Assembly: GCA_002701845.1 (NCBI GenBank)
Contig: NZXG01000038.1
Coordinates: forward strand, 245,770-309,769
Length of the DNA stretch: 64,000 nucleotides
Direction: 5' to 3'
Source of the DNA: Pseudomonadales bacterium
Lineage (GTDB): Bacteria > Pseudomonadota > Gammaproteobacteria > Pseudomonadales > Ketobacteraceae
Part shown: positions 37,607-47,217 of the stretch, piece after piece
Layout of the letters: each line of letters starts with the position of its first letter
Position numbering within the stretch: position 1 is the first letter of the stretch
Position numbers and translations under genes: made by a program
The notes under the pieces: model-generated
What the model was told of the DNA's origin: nothing
The model's input: the letters and a program-made list of their open reading frames with translations, nothing else
Databases searched by the model: none

Positions 37607-37810
37607 ATGTACGTGTGTCTGTGCAAGGAGATCACCGAGCGTCAGCTGCGCGCCAGTATCCGCCAGGGTGCCTGTGACTTCGGTCAGGTGAAACGCCAGT
37701 GCAACCGGCTGGGGGGTAAATGCGGTAAGTGCCTGGGGGAGGCCCGCCTGATCGTGCAACAGGAACTGGGCCGGAATCAACAATTCGTTCCCTGCGACGC
37801 TGTGTCCTGA
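37607..37810 (+). CDS. bfd: Bacterioferritin-associated ferredoxin
   Basis: Protein of 67 residues. Four cysteines bind a [2Fe-2S] cluster in the BFD pattern: CLC near the start and CGKC in the middle. Bfd reduces and releases iron stored in bacterioferritin. A GTGGGGAG stretch precedes the ATG. No bacterioferritin gene is adjacent. Expression is usually Fur-controlled, but I found no clear Fur box. Confidence 0.9.
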   Translation: MYVCLCKEITERQLRASIRQGACDFGQVKRQCNRLGGKCGKCLGEARLIVQQELGRNQQFVPCDAVS

Positions 37811-37858
37811 TTGCGGACTGTGATAATGTTTCGATTCCCTTTCAGGAAGCGAAAAGTC

Positions 37859-38593
37859 ATGCCAGCCGTTGAACCCATTCTGCTCACCGTTACCCAGATC
37901 AGCACCATGAACCAGGGGCAGGTGATGACCAACGCCACCGGTTTTTTCTTTGCCCGTGGGGAACGCCTCTTCCTGATCACCAGCCGCCACGTGGTGATCA
38001 ATGAGCCCACCAATCATCGCCCGGATCAACTGCAGATCGATGTCTATGTGGATACGGACAACCTGGCCAAAACCGTCAGTTTTTCCATTCCTCTGTATCG
38101 GGACAAGCAGGCCCTGTGGAAACAGGGTAGCGACAGCTCCGGCCTGATCGATGTGGCGGCCATTCCCCTGCAGCGGGATGCGCTCCCCGAAAGCATGGTG
38201 TACCGGGCCTTTACGCCGGACACCCTGTGTCAGCCGGAAGCCACCGTGGAGGTGGGTTCCCCGCTGATGGTGGTGGGCTTTCCCCTGGGCTTTGCCGACA
38301 CGCTGCATCATCTGCCGGTGGTACGACAGGCGGTGCTGGCCTCTTCTTTCGGCCTGCGGTTTCAGGGCATGGGGTATTTCCTTACCGATGCCCTCACTCA
38401 TCGTGGCATCAGCGGGGCGCCGGTGGTGATGCGCATCGACAAAAGTTCCCCCCGGGAGCCGGATTTTCACTGGCTGCTGCTGGGGGTGCACTCCTCCCGG
38501 CTGGACGTGGGCACCCGCGACCTGAATGAAGACGAAGCCCTGGGTCTGAACTGCGCCTGGTACGCCGATATCATCATGACCCTAACGGAGTAA
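37859..38593 (+). CDS. Trypsin-like serine protease domain protein
   Basis: Protein of about 244 residues with a trypsin-like fold and a likely triad: His in ITSRHVV, Asp in LIDVAAI, and Ser in HRGISGAPVV. No signal peptide is seen, so it may be cytoplasmic. AGGAAG at 37844-37849 favours ATG 37859; ATG 37826 and TTG 37811 are alternatives. Its end overlaps the convergent sfsA end by 20 bases. Biological role unknown. Confidence 0.78.
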   Translation: MPAVEPILLTVTQISTMNQGQVMTNATGFFFARGERLFLITSRHVVINEPTNHRPDQLQIDVYVDTDNLAKTVSFSIPLYRDKQALWKQGSDSSGLIDVAAIPLQRDALPESMVYRAFTPDTLCQPEATVEVGSPLMVVGFPLGFADTLHHLPVVRQAVLASSFGLRFQGMGYFLTDALTHRGISGAPVVMRIDKSSPREPDFHWLLLGVHSSRLDVGTRDLNEDEALGLNCAWYADIIMTLTE

Positions 38594-39299
38594 CGGGCTC
38601 CAGCACCACCGGCAGCGGCTGGTGCAGCCGAATTTCATCGGCACTGAGCTGACACTGCCAGGCCAGTATCTCCACCCCGGCCCGGTGTGCCTGACGCAGC
38701 GCGGCGCCGTAGGCCGGGTCAATATGGTCCGCCGGCCTGGCCTCCACCACGCCGCTGTGCTGCACACAGAAAAACAACACGGCCCGGTGGCCCGCCGCCA
38801 CCATGGCTTCCAGTTCCCGCAGGTGTCTGCGTCCCCGCTCGGTGACCGCATCCGGGAAATAACCGATTTCCCCCTCCCCCAGGGTCAGGTTTTTCACTTC
38901 CACGTAGCAACGTACGGAGGGAGCTTTCAGTAACAGATCGATGCGGCTGTTTTCGCTGCCGTACTTCACCTCGCTGCACACCTGTTCATAACCGGCCAGC
39001 TCCGGAATCACGCCGGCCAACACCGCTTCCTTGACCAACGCGTTGGCACGGCCAGTGTTAATGCCGGCAATGGCCTTGGGCCCCACCTGCACCAGTTCCC
39101 AGGTGTGCCGGTATTTGCGTTTGGGATTGCCACTGTCGGAATACCACACGGTGCTGCCGGGCGCCTGGCAGTTTTTCATGGAGCCGGTGTTGGGGCAGTG
39201 CAGGGTCAACTCCGTGCCGTCGGCAAGGGTGATATCCGCCAGAAAACGTTTGTAGCGCCGCACCAGGGTGCCTGTCGCCAAGGGCGGATCAAACTTCAC
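38574..39299 (-). CDS. sfsA: SfsA family DNA/RNA nuclease-like protein
   Basis: Protein of 241 residues resembling E. coli SfsA, named for sugar fermentation stimulation. Family blocks are YKRFLADI, LHCPNTGSM, SRIDLLL and YVEVKNLTL; the last two are of the PD-(D/E)xK nuclease kind. I chose GTG 39299 because AGGAGG lies just upstream and the product then aligns with the usual N-terminus. The start overlaps the end of the aminotransferase gene by 11 bases, so the two form a unit. Confidence 0.93.
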   Translation of the reverse strand: MKFDPPLATGTLVRRYKRFLADITLADGTELTLHCPNTGSMKNCQAPGSTVWYSDSGNPKRKYRHTWELVQVGPKAIAGINTGRANALVKEAVLAGVIPELAGYEQVCSEVKYGSENSRIDLLLKAPSVRCYVEVKNLTLGEGEIGYFPDAVTERGRRHLRELEAMVAAGHRAVLFFCVQHSGVVEARPADHIDPAYGAALRQAHRAGVEILAWQCQLSADEIRLHQPLPVVLEPVTPLGS

Positions 39300-40485
39300 C
39301 GGCCGCCTCCTGCCGGATAAAACCGGCGATCCGTTCCAGGGCCTGCTGCAGACGGGACTCATCGGCGGTATAGGCAATGCGGATATGCTCCCGCGCCCGA
39401 TACTCACCAAAATCGATACCGGGGGTTGCCGCCACGCCGGCCTGTTGCAGCAGACGCTGGCAGAAGCTGAAACTGTCGTCGGTCAACGCCGACACATCGC
39501 AGTACAGATAAAATGCCCCCTGGGGCACACAGGGCACCCCGATGCCCAGTTCCGGCAGCTGCCGCAGCAGAAAATCCCGGCGCCGGGCCAGGGTCAGACG
39601 CCGGGCCTCGTAGATATCGATACAGTCATCGGACAGGGCCGCCAGCGCCGCGTGCTGGGCCACGGTGGGTGCCGCCAGATAAAAGTTCTGCGCCAGTTTG
39701 GCCAGGTCCGCCACGTGCTCGGCCGGCGCCACCAGCCAGCCCAGGCGCCAACCGGTCATATTAAAGTACTTGGAAAAGCTGTTGATCACGAACAGGCTGG
39801 CGGCGGTGTCCGGCAGCCCCACTGCGGTGGCCGGCGCCTGATCGTAGGTGAGGCTGTTGTAGATCTCATCCACCAGCAACGCCCCTTTCTGCTGATCCAC
39901 CGCCTGCTTGATGGCGGCCATATCCTCGGCGCCGATCAGGGTGCCGGTGGGATTGGACGGCGAGGCCACCCAGGCGGCGCGGGTGGCGGAACGCCAGTGC
40001 TCACGCACCAGCGCCGGCGATAACTGGTAAGCCGTTGCCGCCGTCACCGGTACCCGTCGCGGGTGCGCCCCCACCAGGCGCAGAAAATTGTCATTGCAGG
40101 GGTAACCCGGATCACTCAGCAACACCTCGTCCCCGGGATCGAACAGCAACCCGCTCACCAGACCAATGGCACCGGAGGCGCCGGGGGTAATCACCACCCG
40201 TTCGGGGGCCAGGCTCACACCGAATCGGCGTTCATAGAAGGCCGCCACCGCCTCCCGCAAGGCTGGCAGGCCCTGGGCCGGGGTATAACGGGTCTGGCCC
40301 GCTGCCAGTGCCGCCCTGGCGGCGCGCACCACCGGTTCCGGGGTGGCAAAATCCGGCTCGCCCACCTCCAGATGAATAATATCCCGACCCTGCTGTTCCA
40401 ACTGCTGGGCCTGCTCCAGCAACGCCATGACATGGAATGATGTGATCCGGTCCACCCGGTGCGCCAGTTTTCGCAAAGTTGCCAT
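39289..40485 (-). CDS. Class I/II pyridoxal-phosphate aminotransferase
   Basis: Protein of 398 residues of the aspartate-aminotransferase fold. The PLP lysine is in NSFSKYFNMTGWRLGW, the NPTG motif is in SPSNPTGTL, and the substrate-binding arginine lies in EHIRIAYT. The substrate cannot be told from sequence; alanine, aspartate or aromatic amino acids are possible. CAGGGGG precedes the ATG. It is followed by sfsA on the same strand; aminotransferase and sfsA occur together in pseudomonads upstream of dksA. Confidence 0.9.
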   Translation of the reverse strand: MATLRKLAHRVDRITSFHVMALLEQAQQLEQQGRDIIHLEVGEPDFATPEPVVRAARAALAAGQTRYTPAQGLPALREAVAAFYERRFGVSLAPERVVITPGASGAIGLVSGLLFDPGDEVLLSDPGYPCNDNFLRLVGAHPRRVPVTAATAYQLSPALVREHWRSATRAAWVASPSNPTGTLIGAEDMAAIKQAVDQQKGALLVDEIYNSLTYDQAPATAVGLPDTAASLFVINSFSKYFNMTGWRLGWLVAPAEHVADLAKLAQNFYLAAPTVAQHAALAALSDDCIDIYEARRLTLARRRDFLLRQLPELGIGVPCVPQGAFYLYCDVSALTDDSFSFCQRLLQQAGVAATPGIDFGEYRAREHIRIAYTADESRLQQALERIAGFIRQEAAGEV

Positions 40486-40808
40486 CCCCCTGTCATCGTT
40501 TTTTCATGAATGTAGTCAAATATCAGCTTCCACGAGTATTCCATAGCCCTTTAAATGGGGTTATGATCGACCGCTTGTTGTCGGTCGGGCCCCGAATCCC
40601 GCCCATATTACGCGGGGTTATAACCGGGTCTGTGTACCGGCTGATGTCAAACAGCGCCGATGATGCCGTCATCATCGGGCGAGGTCCAGGCGTCAATGGA
40701 AGAGAGCCTAATCCGGAACATCGCAAGGTCAAGCAACTTTACTGGGTTTGCCAATCTGAGACTTTGCTGATATAGATTAAAGATTGTGCAGTTGCGAGGA
40801 ATACGCTA
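40486..40808. promoter_or_regulatory. Divergent region between aminotransferase and dksA
   Basis: About 320 bases without a gene. On the dksA side there is a clear sigma-70 promoter (separate entry). On the other side TTGACT (read on the minus strand, about 40521-40526) may be a -35 element for the aminotransferase. The middle is GC-rich, with short palindromic stretches; nothing else was recognised. Confidence 0.45.
40748..40776 (+). promoter_or_regulatory. Sigma-70 promoter of dksA
   Basis: TTGCCA at 40748-40753 and TATAGA at 40771-40776 are 17 bases apart, the best spacing. Transcription would start near 40783, giving a leader of about 26 bases that contains the GCGAGGA ribosome site. Confidence 0.65.
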
Positions 40809-41255
40809 ATGGCAACAAGAAAAAAGAAAAATGTGGTGGAACTGTCCCGCTCCCACTTCGAGCCCTATGAGCCGGCCAAAGATGAAGAGTACATGAGCAA
40901 AGGCCAGCTCGAGCACTTCAAACAGATCCTGCTCAACTGGCGTCAGGAATTAATGGAAGAGGTGGATCGCACGGTACACCACATGAAGGATGAATCCATC
41001 AACCTGCCCGATGCCGCCGACCGCGCCACCCAGGAAGAGGAATTCAGCCTGGAGCTGCGCACCCGCGACCGCGAGCGCAAACTGATCCGCAAGATCAACC
41101 AGGCCCTGGATGCCATTGAGAAAGAGGAATACGGCTGGTGCGAAGCCTGCGGTATCGAGATCGGCATTCGCCGGCTGGAAGCCCGCCCCACCGCCACCCT
41201 CTGTATCGATTGCAAAACCCTGCAGGAGATCAAAGAGAAACAGTGGGGCACCTGA
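40809..41255 (+). CDS. dksA: RNA polymerase-binding transcription factor DksA
   Basis: Protein of 148 residues that binds the secondary channel of RNA polymerase and acts with ppGpp in the stringent response. The coiled-coil tip keeps the acidic residues (LPDAADRA), and the zinc finger has four cysteines, CEAC and CIDC. It has its own promoter upstream and a terminator downstream. The neighbour gluQ follows as in many gammaproteobacteria. Confidence 0.97.
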   Translation: MATRKKKNVVELSRSHFEPYEPAKDEEYMSKGQLEHFKQILLNWRQELMEEVDRTVHHMKDESINLPDAADRATQEEEFSLELRTRDRERKLIRKINQALDAIEKEEYGWCEACGIEIGIRRLEARPTATLCIDCKTLQEIKEKQWGT

Positions 41256-41280
41256 TCCCCACCACGCAGCCATTCTCTTC

Positions 41281-41309
41281 AGGCACGGTAGTCATACCGT
41301 GCCTTTTTT
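41281..41309 (+). terminator. Rho-independent terminator of dksA
   Basis: A perfect 10-bp stem, AGGCACGGTA and TACCGTGCCT, around a four-base loop, followed by a T run. Confidence 0.85.
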
Positions 41310-41324
41310 AATACGCTTTATTAC

Positions 41325-42230
41325 ATGAGCTCCACCTATGTGGGGCGCTTTGCCCCTTCGCCCACCGGCCCCCTGCATCTGGGATCCCTGCTTACCGCGG
41401 TGGCCAGTTATCTTGACGCGCGCTCGGCCGACGGCCGCTGGCTGGTGCGGATCGAGGATCTGGATCCGCCGCGGGAGCAGGCCGGTGCCAGCGAACAGAT
41501 CCTGGATTGCCTGCAGAATTACGGGCTGCACTGGGACGGCAAGGTGCGCTATCAAAGTGAGCGCGGCGAGGCTTACGAATCCTGGGTGCAAACCCTGTTG
41601 CAACAGCAACGGGCCTTCTACTGCACCTGTTCCCGCAAGCAGATCCTGGAGGCCACCGGTTCCACCACCTATCCGGGCACCTGTCGGCACTGTCACCAGC
41701 CTCCGGCAGCGCCTCACGCCATCCGGGTACAGGTGCCGGATTCAGACGTCGCCTTCAGCGATGCCATCCAGGGCCCGGTGGCCTGCAATCTGCGCCAACA
41801 GGGCGGCGACTATATTATCAAGCGCAAAGAGGGGCTGTATGCCTATCACCTGGCGGTGGTGCTGGATGATGCCGATCAGGGCGTGACCCATATCGTCCGG
41901 GGCTGTGATCTGCTGGAGCCCACCTTCTGTCAATGGCATTTGCAGTCGGTACTGGGGCTGCCCCATCCCCACTACGCGCACCTGCCGGTGCTGGTCAATG
42001 CCGACGGGGAAAAGCTCTCCAAGCAGACCTTTGCCGAGCCCCTCCCCCGGCAGCGGCCGTGGCCCTATCTGCTTTACTGTCTGCGGGCTTTGGGCCAGCG
42101 CCCCCCCGCCAGCCTGCGGGGGGCTACTCCACAACAGATTCTGCAATGGGGCTGCGAGCACTGGTCCCTGGCGGCGGTACCACGGCAACGGACCCTGGCG
42201 CTGGAGGCTTTGCATCCCCCCAATGCCTAA
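41325..42230 (+). CDS. gluQ: Glutamyl-Q tRNA(Asp) synthetase
   Basis: Attaches glutamate to queuosine in the anticodon of tRNA-Asp. The 301 residues form the catalytic core of glutamyl-tRNA synthetase without the anticodon-binding domain. The ATP motifs are RFAPSPTGPLHLGS and KLSKQ. A zinc site (CTCSRK and CRHCH) is visible. It lies right after the dksA terminator. Confidence 0.95.
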   Translation: MSSTYVGRFAPSPTGPLHLGSLLTAVASYLDARSADGRWLVRIEDLDPPREQAGASEQILDCLQNYGLHWDGKVRYQSERGEAYESWVQTLLQQQRAFYCTCSRKQILEATGSTTYPGTCRHCHQPPAAPHAIRVQVPDSDVAFSDAIQGPVACNLRQQGGDYIIKRKEGLYAYHLAVVLDDADQGVTHIVRGCDLLEPTFCQWHLQSVLGLPHPHYAHLPVLVNADGEKLSKQTFAEPLPRQRPWPYLLYCLRALGQRPPASLRGATPQQILQWGCEHWSLAAVPRQRTLALEALHPPNA

Positions 42231-42265
42231 CGTAACATCAGCGAACGTCGTCTGCGGTTACTGCC

Positions 42266-42442
42266 ATGTACATTGATCGTCTGGTTCTTATTTTCATCAT
42301 TGGCGCCTACGTCCTGTCCCCCTCATTAATGCAGTGGTGGGCGGAGAGCGGCACCGCCTGGTGGCGGCCATTTATCGTCTGGGGCCTGTTGATCGCGGTG
42401 ACTTTCTGGATTGCGCGGAGTCGGGATCTGGATGGATTTTAG
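42266..42442 (+). CDS. Small membrane protein overlapping cbrA (CbrX-like)
   Basis: Protein of 58 residues with two hydrophobic stretches (LVLIFIIGAYVLSP and FIVWGLLIAVTFWIA) separated by a Trp-rich turn. It ends at TAG 42440-42442, 11 bases inside cbrA, whose ATG is 42432. Such an overlap suggests that translation of cbrA depends on it. I recall a small ORF named cbrX upstream of cbrA in Pseudomonas putida; position and overlap agree. No strong ribosome site precedes its ATG. Confidence 0.7.
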   Translation: MYIDRLVLIFIIGAYVLSPSLMQWWAESGTAWWRPFIVWGLLIAVTFWIARSRDLDGF

Positions 42443-45419
42443 CGTCACCCAGCTGTTCGCCATCGGCGTCGGTTATCTGCTGCTGTTTTTTCTGGTGGCC
42501 TGGCTCACCGAGCAGGGCCTGGTGCCGGCGCGGCTGGTGCGGCATCCGGTTACCTATGTTTTATCCTTGGGCGTCTTCGCCAGCGCCTGGGCCATCTTCG
42601 GCGCGGTGGGCTTTGCCCATGATTTCGGTTACAACTTCCTGGCTTACTACCTGGGTATTTCCGGCGCCTTTATGCTGGCGCCCATTCTGCTGGCGCCCAT
42701 TCTGCGCCTGACCCAGACCTACCAGTTGGGCTCCCTGGCGGACCTGCTGTCATTCCGCTATCGCAGCCCGGTGGTGGGCGCGGTGGTCACCATCACCATG
42801 CTGCTGGGCATTCTGCCGCTGCTGGCCATGCAGATTCAGGCGGTGGCGGACGCGGTGCATATTCTTAATGAAGAAAGCTCCCAGGGTATGCTGGCGTTTG
42901 TGTTTGTGCTGGTGGTGATTATGTTCGCCATTCTGTTCGGCGCCCGCCATATCAGCACCCGGGAAAAGCACGAGGGTCTGGTGGTGGCCATTGCCTTCGA
43001 GTCACTGGTGAAACTGGTGGGGTTTCTGGCCATCGGCGGGGTGATTCTGTATCAGGTGTTCGGCGGCGTGGGGGGGCTCAATCAATGGCTGGAATCCCGC
43101 CCCGAGCAACTGGTGTCCCTGTATCAACCCTTGGAGGAAGGCCCCTGGCGGGCGCTGGTGGCGGCCTTTTTCGTGGCCTCGGTGGCCATGCCCCATATGT
43201 TCCATATGGCGTTCACCGAAAACCTGAATCCCCGCGCTCTGCTCACCGCCAGTTGGGGTCTGCCCCTGTATCTGTTTTTCATGGCGATGCCGGTGCTGAT
43301 TATTGTCTGGGCCGCGGCGGAACTGAATATTTTCAGTAACCCGGAGCACTTTACCCTGCTGGTGCCCCAGGCCATGGGTTCGGACTGGCTGGCCATTCTG
43401 GGGTTTGCCGCCGGGCTGTCGGCGGCCAGCGGGGTGATCATCGTCTGCACCCTGTCGCTGTCCGCCATGCTGTTGAATCACATTGTGCTGCCCATGGCGC
43501 CGTTCTACCGGCGCAGCAACCTTTATTCCTGGTTGCTGTGGGTGCGGCGGCTGCTGATTACCGCCATCGTTCTGGTGAGCTACGGTTTTTATGCGGTGAT
43601 GCAACACAAGCACACCCTATCCGAGCTGGGCTTTCTGGCGTTTGTGGCCACCATGCAGTTTGTGCCGGGGCTGTTCGGGGTGCTGCTCTGGCCCAAGGCC
43701 AACAAGGACGGTTTTCTGGCGGGGCTGGCGGCGGGGCTTTCGGTGTGGCTGTTCGGCCTGCTGATGCCGGTGCTGCTGGGGGTGCAGTTCAAACTCTCCA
43801 TCCCCCTGCTCACCGAGGAGCTGATCCCCAGTTTCACCGACAGTTATATGGTGGCCACCTTCGCGGTCTTCATCAACTCCACAATATTCGGCATCGTCTC
43901 CATGCTCACGGAATCCTCGCCGGCGGAGATGCAGGCGGCGGAGACCTGCAACATGAACAATCTGCGCCGGCCCCAGCGCTGGGAGCTCTCGGTATCCTCA
44001 GCCCGGGAATTCGTCAGCCGGCTGGCCAACCCCCTGGGGGCCGATACCGCCCGCCGGGAAGTGGAGCTGGCGCTGAACGACCTGGCCATGAGCCTGGACG
44101 AAACCCGGCCCTATGCCCTGCGCCGGCTGCGGGATCAACTGGAAAGCAATCTGTCGGGGCTGCTGGGGCCGTCCATTGCCCACGAGGTGATGAACAACTC
44201 CCTGCCTTATATCATTCACACCGATGACCCCAACAGTCAGGACATCCACTTTATCGAAAGCCGGCTGGAGGAATATCACGATAAGCTCACCGGCCTGGCG
44301 GGGGAGTTGGACAGTCTGCGCCGGTTTCACCGGCAAACCCTGCAGGATCTGCCGGTGGGGGTCTGCTCCCTGGGCTCCGATGGCGAGGTGCTGGGCTGGA
44401 ACAGCGCGCTGGAAGCCATTACCCGGGTGTCGCCGGACCAGATTCTGGGATCTCAGATCAGCCACCTGCCGGCGCCCTGGAACGCGGTGTTCGATGAATT
44501 TATCAATCTGGACGCCCGCAACCAGCAGGTGGAGGTGGAGCTGGACGGCATGAAGCGCTGGATCAGTCTGCACAAGGCGGCCATCGGCCTCAGCAAACTC
44601 AGCGCCATCCAGAGCGGGCAGGTGGTGGTGGTGGAAGACACCACCGAGGTCAAAATGCTCGAACATCATGTGGCCCACAATGAGCGCCTGGCCTCGGTGG
44701 GGCGGCTGGCCGCCGGCGTGGCCCATGAAATCGGCAATCCCATCACCGGTATCGCCTGCCTGGCGCAGAACCTGCGCTACGACAGTGACAACCCGGTGAT
44801 TCTGGATACCGCCCAGCAGATACTGGACCAGACCCAGCGTGTCAGCCGCATCGTGCAATCCCTGGTGAGTTTCAGTCACAGTGGCACTACGGAAATGGCC
44901 ATGGATCCGGTGTATGTGCAGGAATCCGCCCAGGAGGCCATGGACCTGCTGAGCCTCAATCGCGCTACCACCCAGGTCACCTTTCACAACCAGGTGGACC
45001 CGGACCATTGCGTCAAGGGCGATCAGCAACGGCTGACCCAGGTGTTTATCAATCTGCTGAGCAACGCCCGCGACGCCATGCAGACCGGCGGCGAAGTCTG
45101 GGTGAAAAGCCACGAGAAAGACCACACCATCGTGGTGGAGGTGGAGGACAACGGCAGCGGCATCAAGCCGGAAGTGCTGAAGCGGATCTACGAGCCCTTC
45201 GTCACCACCAAAGACCCCGGCAAGGGCACGGGATTGGGTATGTCCCTGGTGTACAGCATTGTGGAGGAACATTACGGCCAGATAACGATCCAAAGCCCGC
45301 TGGATTCCGCAACCGGTGGAACCCGTGTTACCATTACCCTCCCCCGTTACAGCGTCAACAACGGGGACGAAAACCAGGCGAGCCAAGAGGAGCAGCATGA
45401 GCCACATCCTGATCGTTGA
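42432..45419 (+). CDS. cbrA: Sensor histidine kinase with a sodium/solute symporter domain (CbrA)
   Basis: Protein of 995 residues. The first 500 or so form a sodium:solute-symporter (SLC5) domain with about 13 membrane segments. A PAS domain (about 640-750) and the kinase core follow: the phosphorylated histidine is H765 in GVAHEIGNP, and the ATP-binding motifs include DNGSGI and [10 protein letters not shown]. In pseudomonads CbrA binds or imports histidine and senses carbon/nitrogen balance, then phosphorylates CbrB. The response-regulator gene overlaps its end by 23 bases. The ATG overlaps the small upstream gene. Confidence 0.93.
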   Translation: MDFSVTQLFAIGVGYLLLFFLVAWLTEQGLVPARLVRHPVTYVLSLGVFASAWAIFGAVGFAHDFGYNFLAYYLGISGAFMLAPILLAPILRLTQTYQLGSLADLLSFRYRSPVVGAVVTITMLLGILPLLAMQIQAVADAVHILNEESSQGMLAFVFVLVVIMFAILFGARHISTREKHEGLVVAIAFESLVKLVGFLAIGGVILYQVFGGVGGLNQWLESRPEQLVSLYQPLEEGPWRALVAAFFVASVAMPHMFHMAFTENLNPRALLTASWGLPLYLFFMAMPVLIIVWAAAELNIFSNPEHFTLLVPQAMGSDWLAILGFAAGLSAASGVIIVCTLSLSAMLLNHIVLPMAPFYRRSNLYSWLLWVRRLLITAIVLVSYGFYAVMQHKHTLSELGFLAFVATMQFVPGLFGVLLWPKANKDGFLAGLAAGLSVWLFGLLMPVLLGVQFKLSIPLLTEELIPSFTDSYMVATFAVFINSTIFGIVSMLTESSPAEMQAAETCNMNNLRRPQRWELSVSSAREFVSRLANPLGADTARREVELALNDLAMSLDETRPYALRRLRDQLESNLSGLLGPSIAHEVMNNSLPYIIHTDDPNSQDIHFIESRLEEYHDKLTGLAGELDSLRRFHRQTLQDLPVGVCSLGSDGEVLGWNSALEAITRVSPDQILGSQISHLPAPWNAVFDEFINLDARNQQVEVELDGMKRWISLHKAAIGLSKLSAIQSGQVVVVEDTTEVKMLEHHVAHNERLASVGRLAAGVAHEIGNPITGIACLAQNLRYDSDNPVILDTAQQILDQTQRVSRIVQSLVSFSHSGTTEMAMDPVYVQESAQEAMDLLSLNRATTQVTFHNQVDPDHCVKGDQQRLTQVFINLLSNARDAMQTGGEVWVKSHEKDHTIVVEVEDNGSGIKPEVLKRIYEPFVTTKDPGKGTGLGMSLVYSIVEEHYGQITIQSPLDSATGGTRVTITLPRYSVNNGDENQASQEEQHEPHPDR

Positions 45420-46797
45420 AGACGAGGCCGTGATCCGCAGTGCCCTGCGGCGTCTGTTGGAACGTAACGGTTACCAGGTCAGCGAGGCCGGCGCAGTACA
45501 GGATGCGGTAGAGCAGTACAAGCTCGCCGATTTCGATCTCATCATCACCGATCTGCGGCTGCCCGGTGCCCCCGGCACCGACATCATCAGTCATGCCGAC
45601 AGTGTGCCGGTGCTGGTGATGACCAGCTACGCCAGCCTCAAATCCGCGGTGGAATCCATGAAGATGGGCGCCGTGGATTACATCGCCAAACCCTTCGACC
45701 ACGATGAAATGCTGATGTCCGTGGAGCGCATTCTGAAAGAGAAGGCGCTGGAGCGGGAAAACCAGGCTCTGAAATCACAGATCAGCCGCGACTACCCATT
45801 GAACGGCATGATCGGCGAGTGCGACGCCATGCAGGTGCTGTTTCGCAACATTAACAAGGTGGCGCCCACGGATTCCACGGTGCTGGTGCTGGGTGAGTCC
45901 GGCACCGGTAAAGAGCTGGTGGCCCGGGCGGTGCACGACCAGAGCCTGCGGGCGGAGGGGCCGCTGATTTCGGTGAACTGCGCGGCCATCCCGGAAACCC
46001 TGATCGAATCCGAGTTATTCGGCCATGAGAAAGGGGCCTTTACCGGCGCCAATGCCAATCGTAAAGGCCTGGTGGAGGCCGCTGATGGCGGCACCCTGTT
46101 CCTGGACGAGATCGGGGAATTGCCTCTAGAGGCACAGGCCCGTCTGCTGCGCCTGCTGCAGGAAAAGGAAGTACGCCGGGTGGGCTCGGTGCAATCGAAA
46201 ACCGTGGATGTGCGGCTGGTGGCCGCCACCCACCGCAATCTCAAGCATCTGGCCAAAGACGGTCGCTTTCGCGAAGACCTGTATTACCGGCTCCACGTGG
46301 TGGAACTGAAACTGCCGCCGCTGCGGGAGCGTGGGGCGGATGTGGAAAAACTGGCCCGGGAACTGTTAAACCGCACCACCCGCCGCATGGCAAAGCAGGA
46401 AATGGCTTTTTCCAGGGAGGCCATCGACGCCATCAATCAATACAGCTGGCCCGGTAACGTGCGGGAGTTGGAAAACGCCATCGAACGGGCGGTGATCCTG
46501 TGTGAAAGCCAGGTGATTCCCCCGGATCTGCTGGCGCTGGATCTGCACTCCGAGCCTCCCTATCAACTGGACGACGACGTCCCATTGCCCTCCCCCCGTC
46601 ATACGGTCAAACACGAGGAAGTGCCGGACCCGGCGGAGGACCTCTCCCTGGAGGACTACTTCCAACGGTTCGTGCTGGAACATCAGGAGCAGATGACCGA
46701 AACCGAACTGGCGCAAAAGCTGGGGATCAGCCGCAAGTGCCTGTGGGAGCGGCGGCAGCGGCTGGGCATCCCCCGGAAAAAGAACGCCTCCCGCTGA
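45397..46797 (+). CDS. cbrB: Sigma-54-dependent response regulator CbrB
   Basis: Protein of 466 residues: receiver (D52 in IITDLRLP), AAA+ domain (Walker A GESGTGKE, sigma-54 loop GAFTGA, about 135-365) and a C-terminal Fis-type helix-turn-helix ([18 protein letters not shown]). It activates sigma-54 promoters when phosphorylated by CbrA. AGAGGAG precedes the ATG, which lies inside cbrA. The sigma-54 promoter and TGTTAC sites downstream fit its best known target, crcZ. Confidence 0.94.
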   Translation: MSHILIVEDEAVIRSALRRLLERNGYQVSEAGAVQDAVEQYKLADFDLIITDLRLPGAPGTDIISHADSVPVLVMTSYASLKSAVESMKMGAVDYIAKPFDHDEMLMSVERILKEKALERENQALKSQISRDYPLNGMIGECDAMQVLFRNINKVAPTDSTVLVLGESGTGKELVARAVHDQSLRAEGPLISVNCAAIPETLIESELFGHEKGAFTGANANRKGLVEAADGGTLFLDEIGELPLEAQARLLRLLQEKEVRRVGSVQSKTVDVRLVAATHRNLKHLAKDGRFREDLYYRLHVVELKLPPLRERGADVEKLARELLNRTTRRMAKQEMAFSREAIDAINQYSWPGNVRELENAIERAVILCESQVIPPDLLALDLHSEPPYQLDDDVPLPSPRHTVKHEEVPDPAEDLSLEDYFQRFVLEHQEQMTETELAQKLGISRKCLWERRQRLGIPRKKNASR

Positions 46798-46817
46798 CGC
46801 CACTCCACCTGGAGGCT

Positions 46818-46857
46818 GGCCGCCGGAGCGCCGGCCGCCGGAGCGCCGGCCGCCGGA
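46818..46857 (+). repeat. 15-bp GC-rich tandem repeat after cbrB
   Basis: GGCCGCCGGAGCGCC occurs at 46818-46832 and 46833-46847, with a partial third copy (10 bases). Each copy junction can form a GCCGG-AGCG-CCGGC hairpin, so the repeat may act as the cbrB terminator. Confidence 0.75.
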
Positions 46858-46904
46858 TATCTGACACCCTGCCACCGGAAGCTCCTGCCTAATAATTGAC
46901 CTTA

Positions 46905-46930
46905 TGTTACTGATTGTTACTCATGTAACA
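46905..46930 (+). promoter_or_regulatory. CbrB activator site (TGTTAC-N14-GTAACA)
   Basis: TGTTAC at 46905-46910 and GTAACA at 46925-46930 are separated by exactly 14 bases; another TGTTAC at 46915-46920 lies between. This agrees with the CbrB recognition pattern known from Pseudomonas crcZ promoters. It lies about 265 bases upstream of the -24 box, as expected for an enhancer-type site. Confidence 0.7.
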
Positions 46931-47029
46931 GCCTGTTTCCCGTTGACGGGCCCGTCAACTTCCCTGCCAATCCCCGTCCGATCAGCAAAACCTTGAAATT
47001 TGAATAGATTTAAGTGTCACCCTGGCAAC

Positions 47030-47108
47030 TGTTACCCGGGGTTCCCAAAACCAAAAGTGTTACCTCAATACACATCAACGGGAACACATACACAAAATAT
47101 CGGTAACA
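47030..47108 (+). promoter_or_regulatory. Additional CbrB-type half-sites
   Basis: Half-sites TGTTAC at 47030-47035 and 47058-47063, and GTAACA at 47103-47108, lie 85-165 bases upstream of the sigma-54 promoter. The spacing differs from the N14 pair, so they may be weaker sites. Confidence 0.5.
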
Positions 47109-47191
47109 GTTTATTGACCCCTAACCCCACCCATTTTGTGCAGCTTTTACAAACACTTGATTAATCTACAATTTTTATTTTCCCGCCAAAG

Positions 47192-47207
47192 TGGCACGGG
47201 GCCTGCT
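47192..47207 (+). promoter_or_regulatory. Sigma-54 promoter of the CrcZ-like RNA
   Basis: TGGCAC at 47192-47197, five bases, then CTGCT at 47203-47207. GG and GC have the -24/-12 spacing, with one mismatch to TGGCAC-N5-TTGCW. The start of transcription is expected near 47217-47219. Confidence 0.8.
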
Positions 47208-47217
47208 ATATATCTGG

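Noticed and set aside
43998-45407. Minus-strand frame of 469 codons within cbrA
   Set aside because: Shadow of the kinase region of cbrA; composition is that of an antisense frame.
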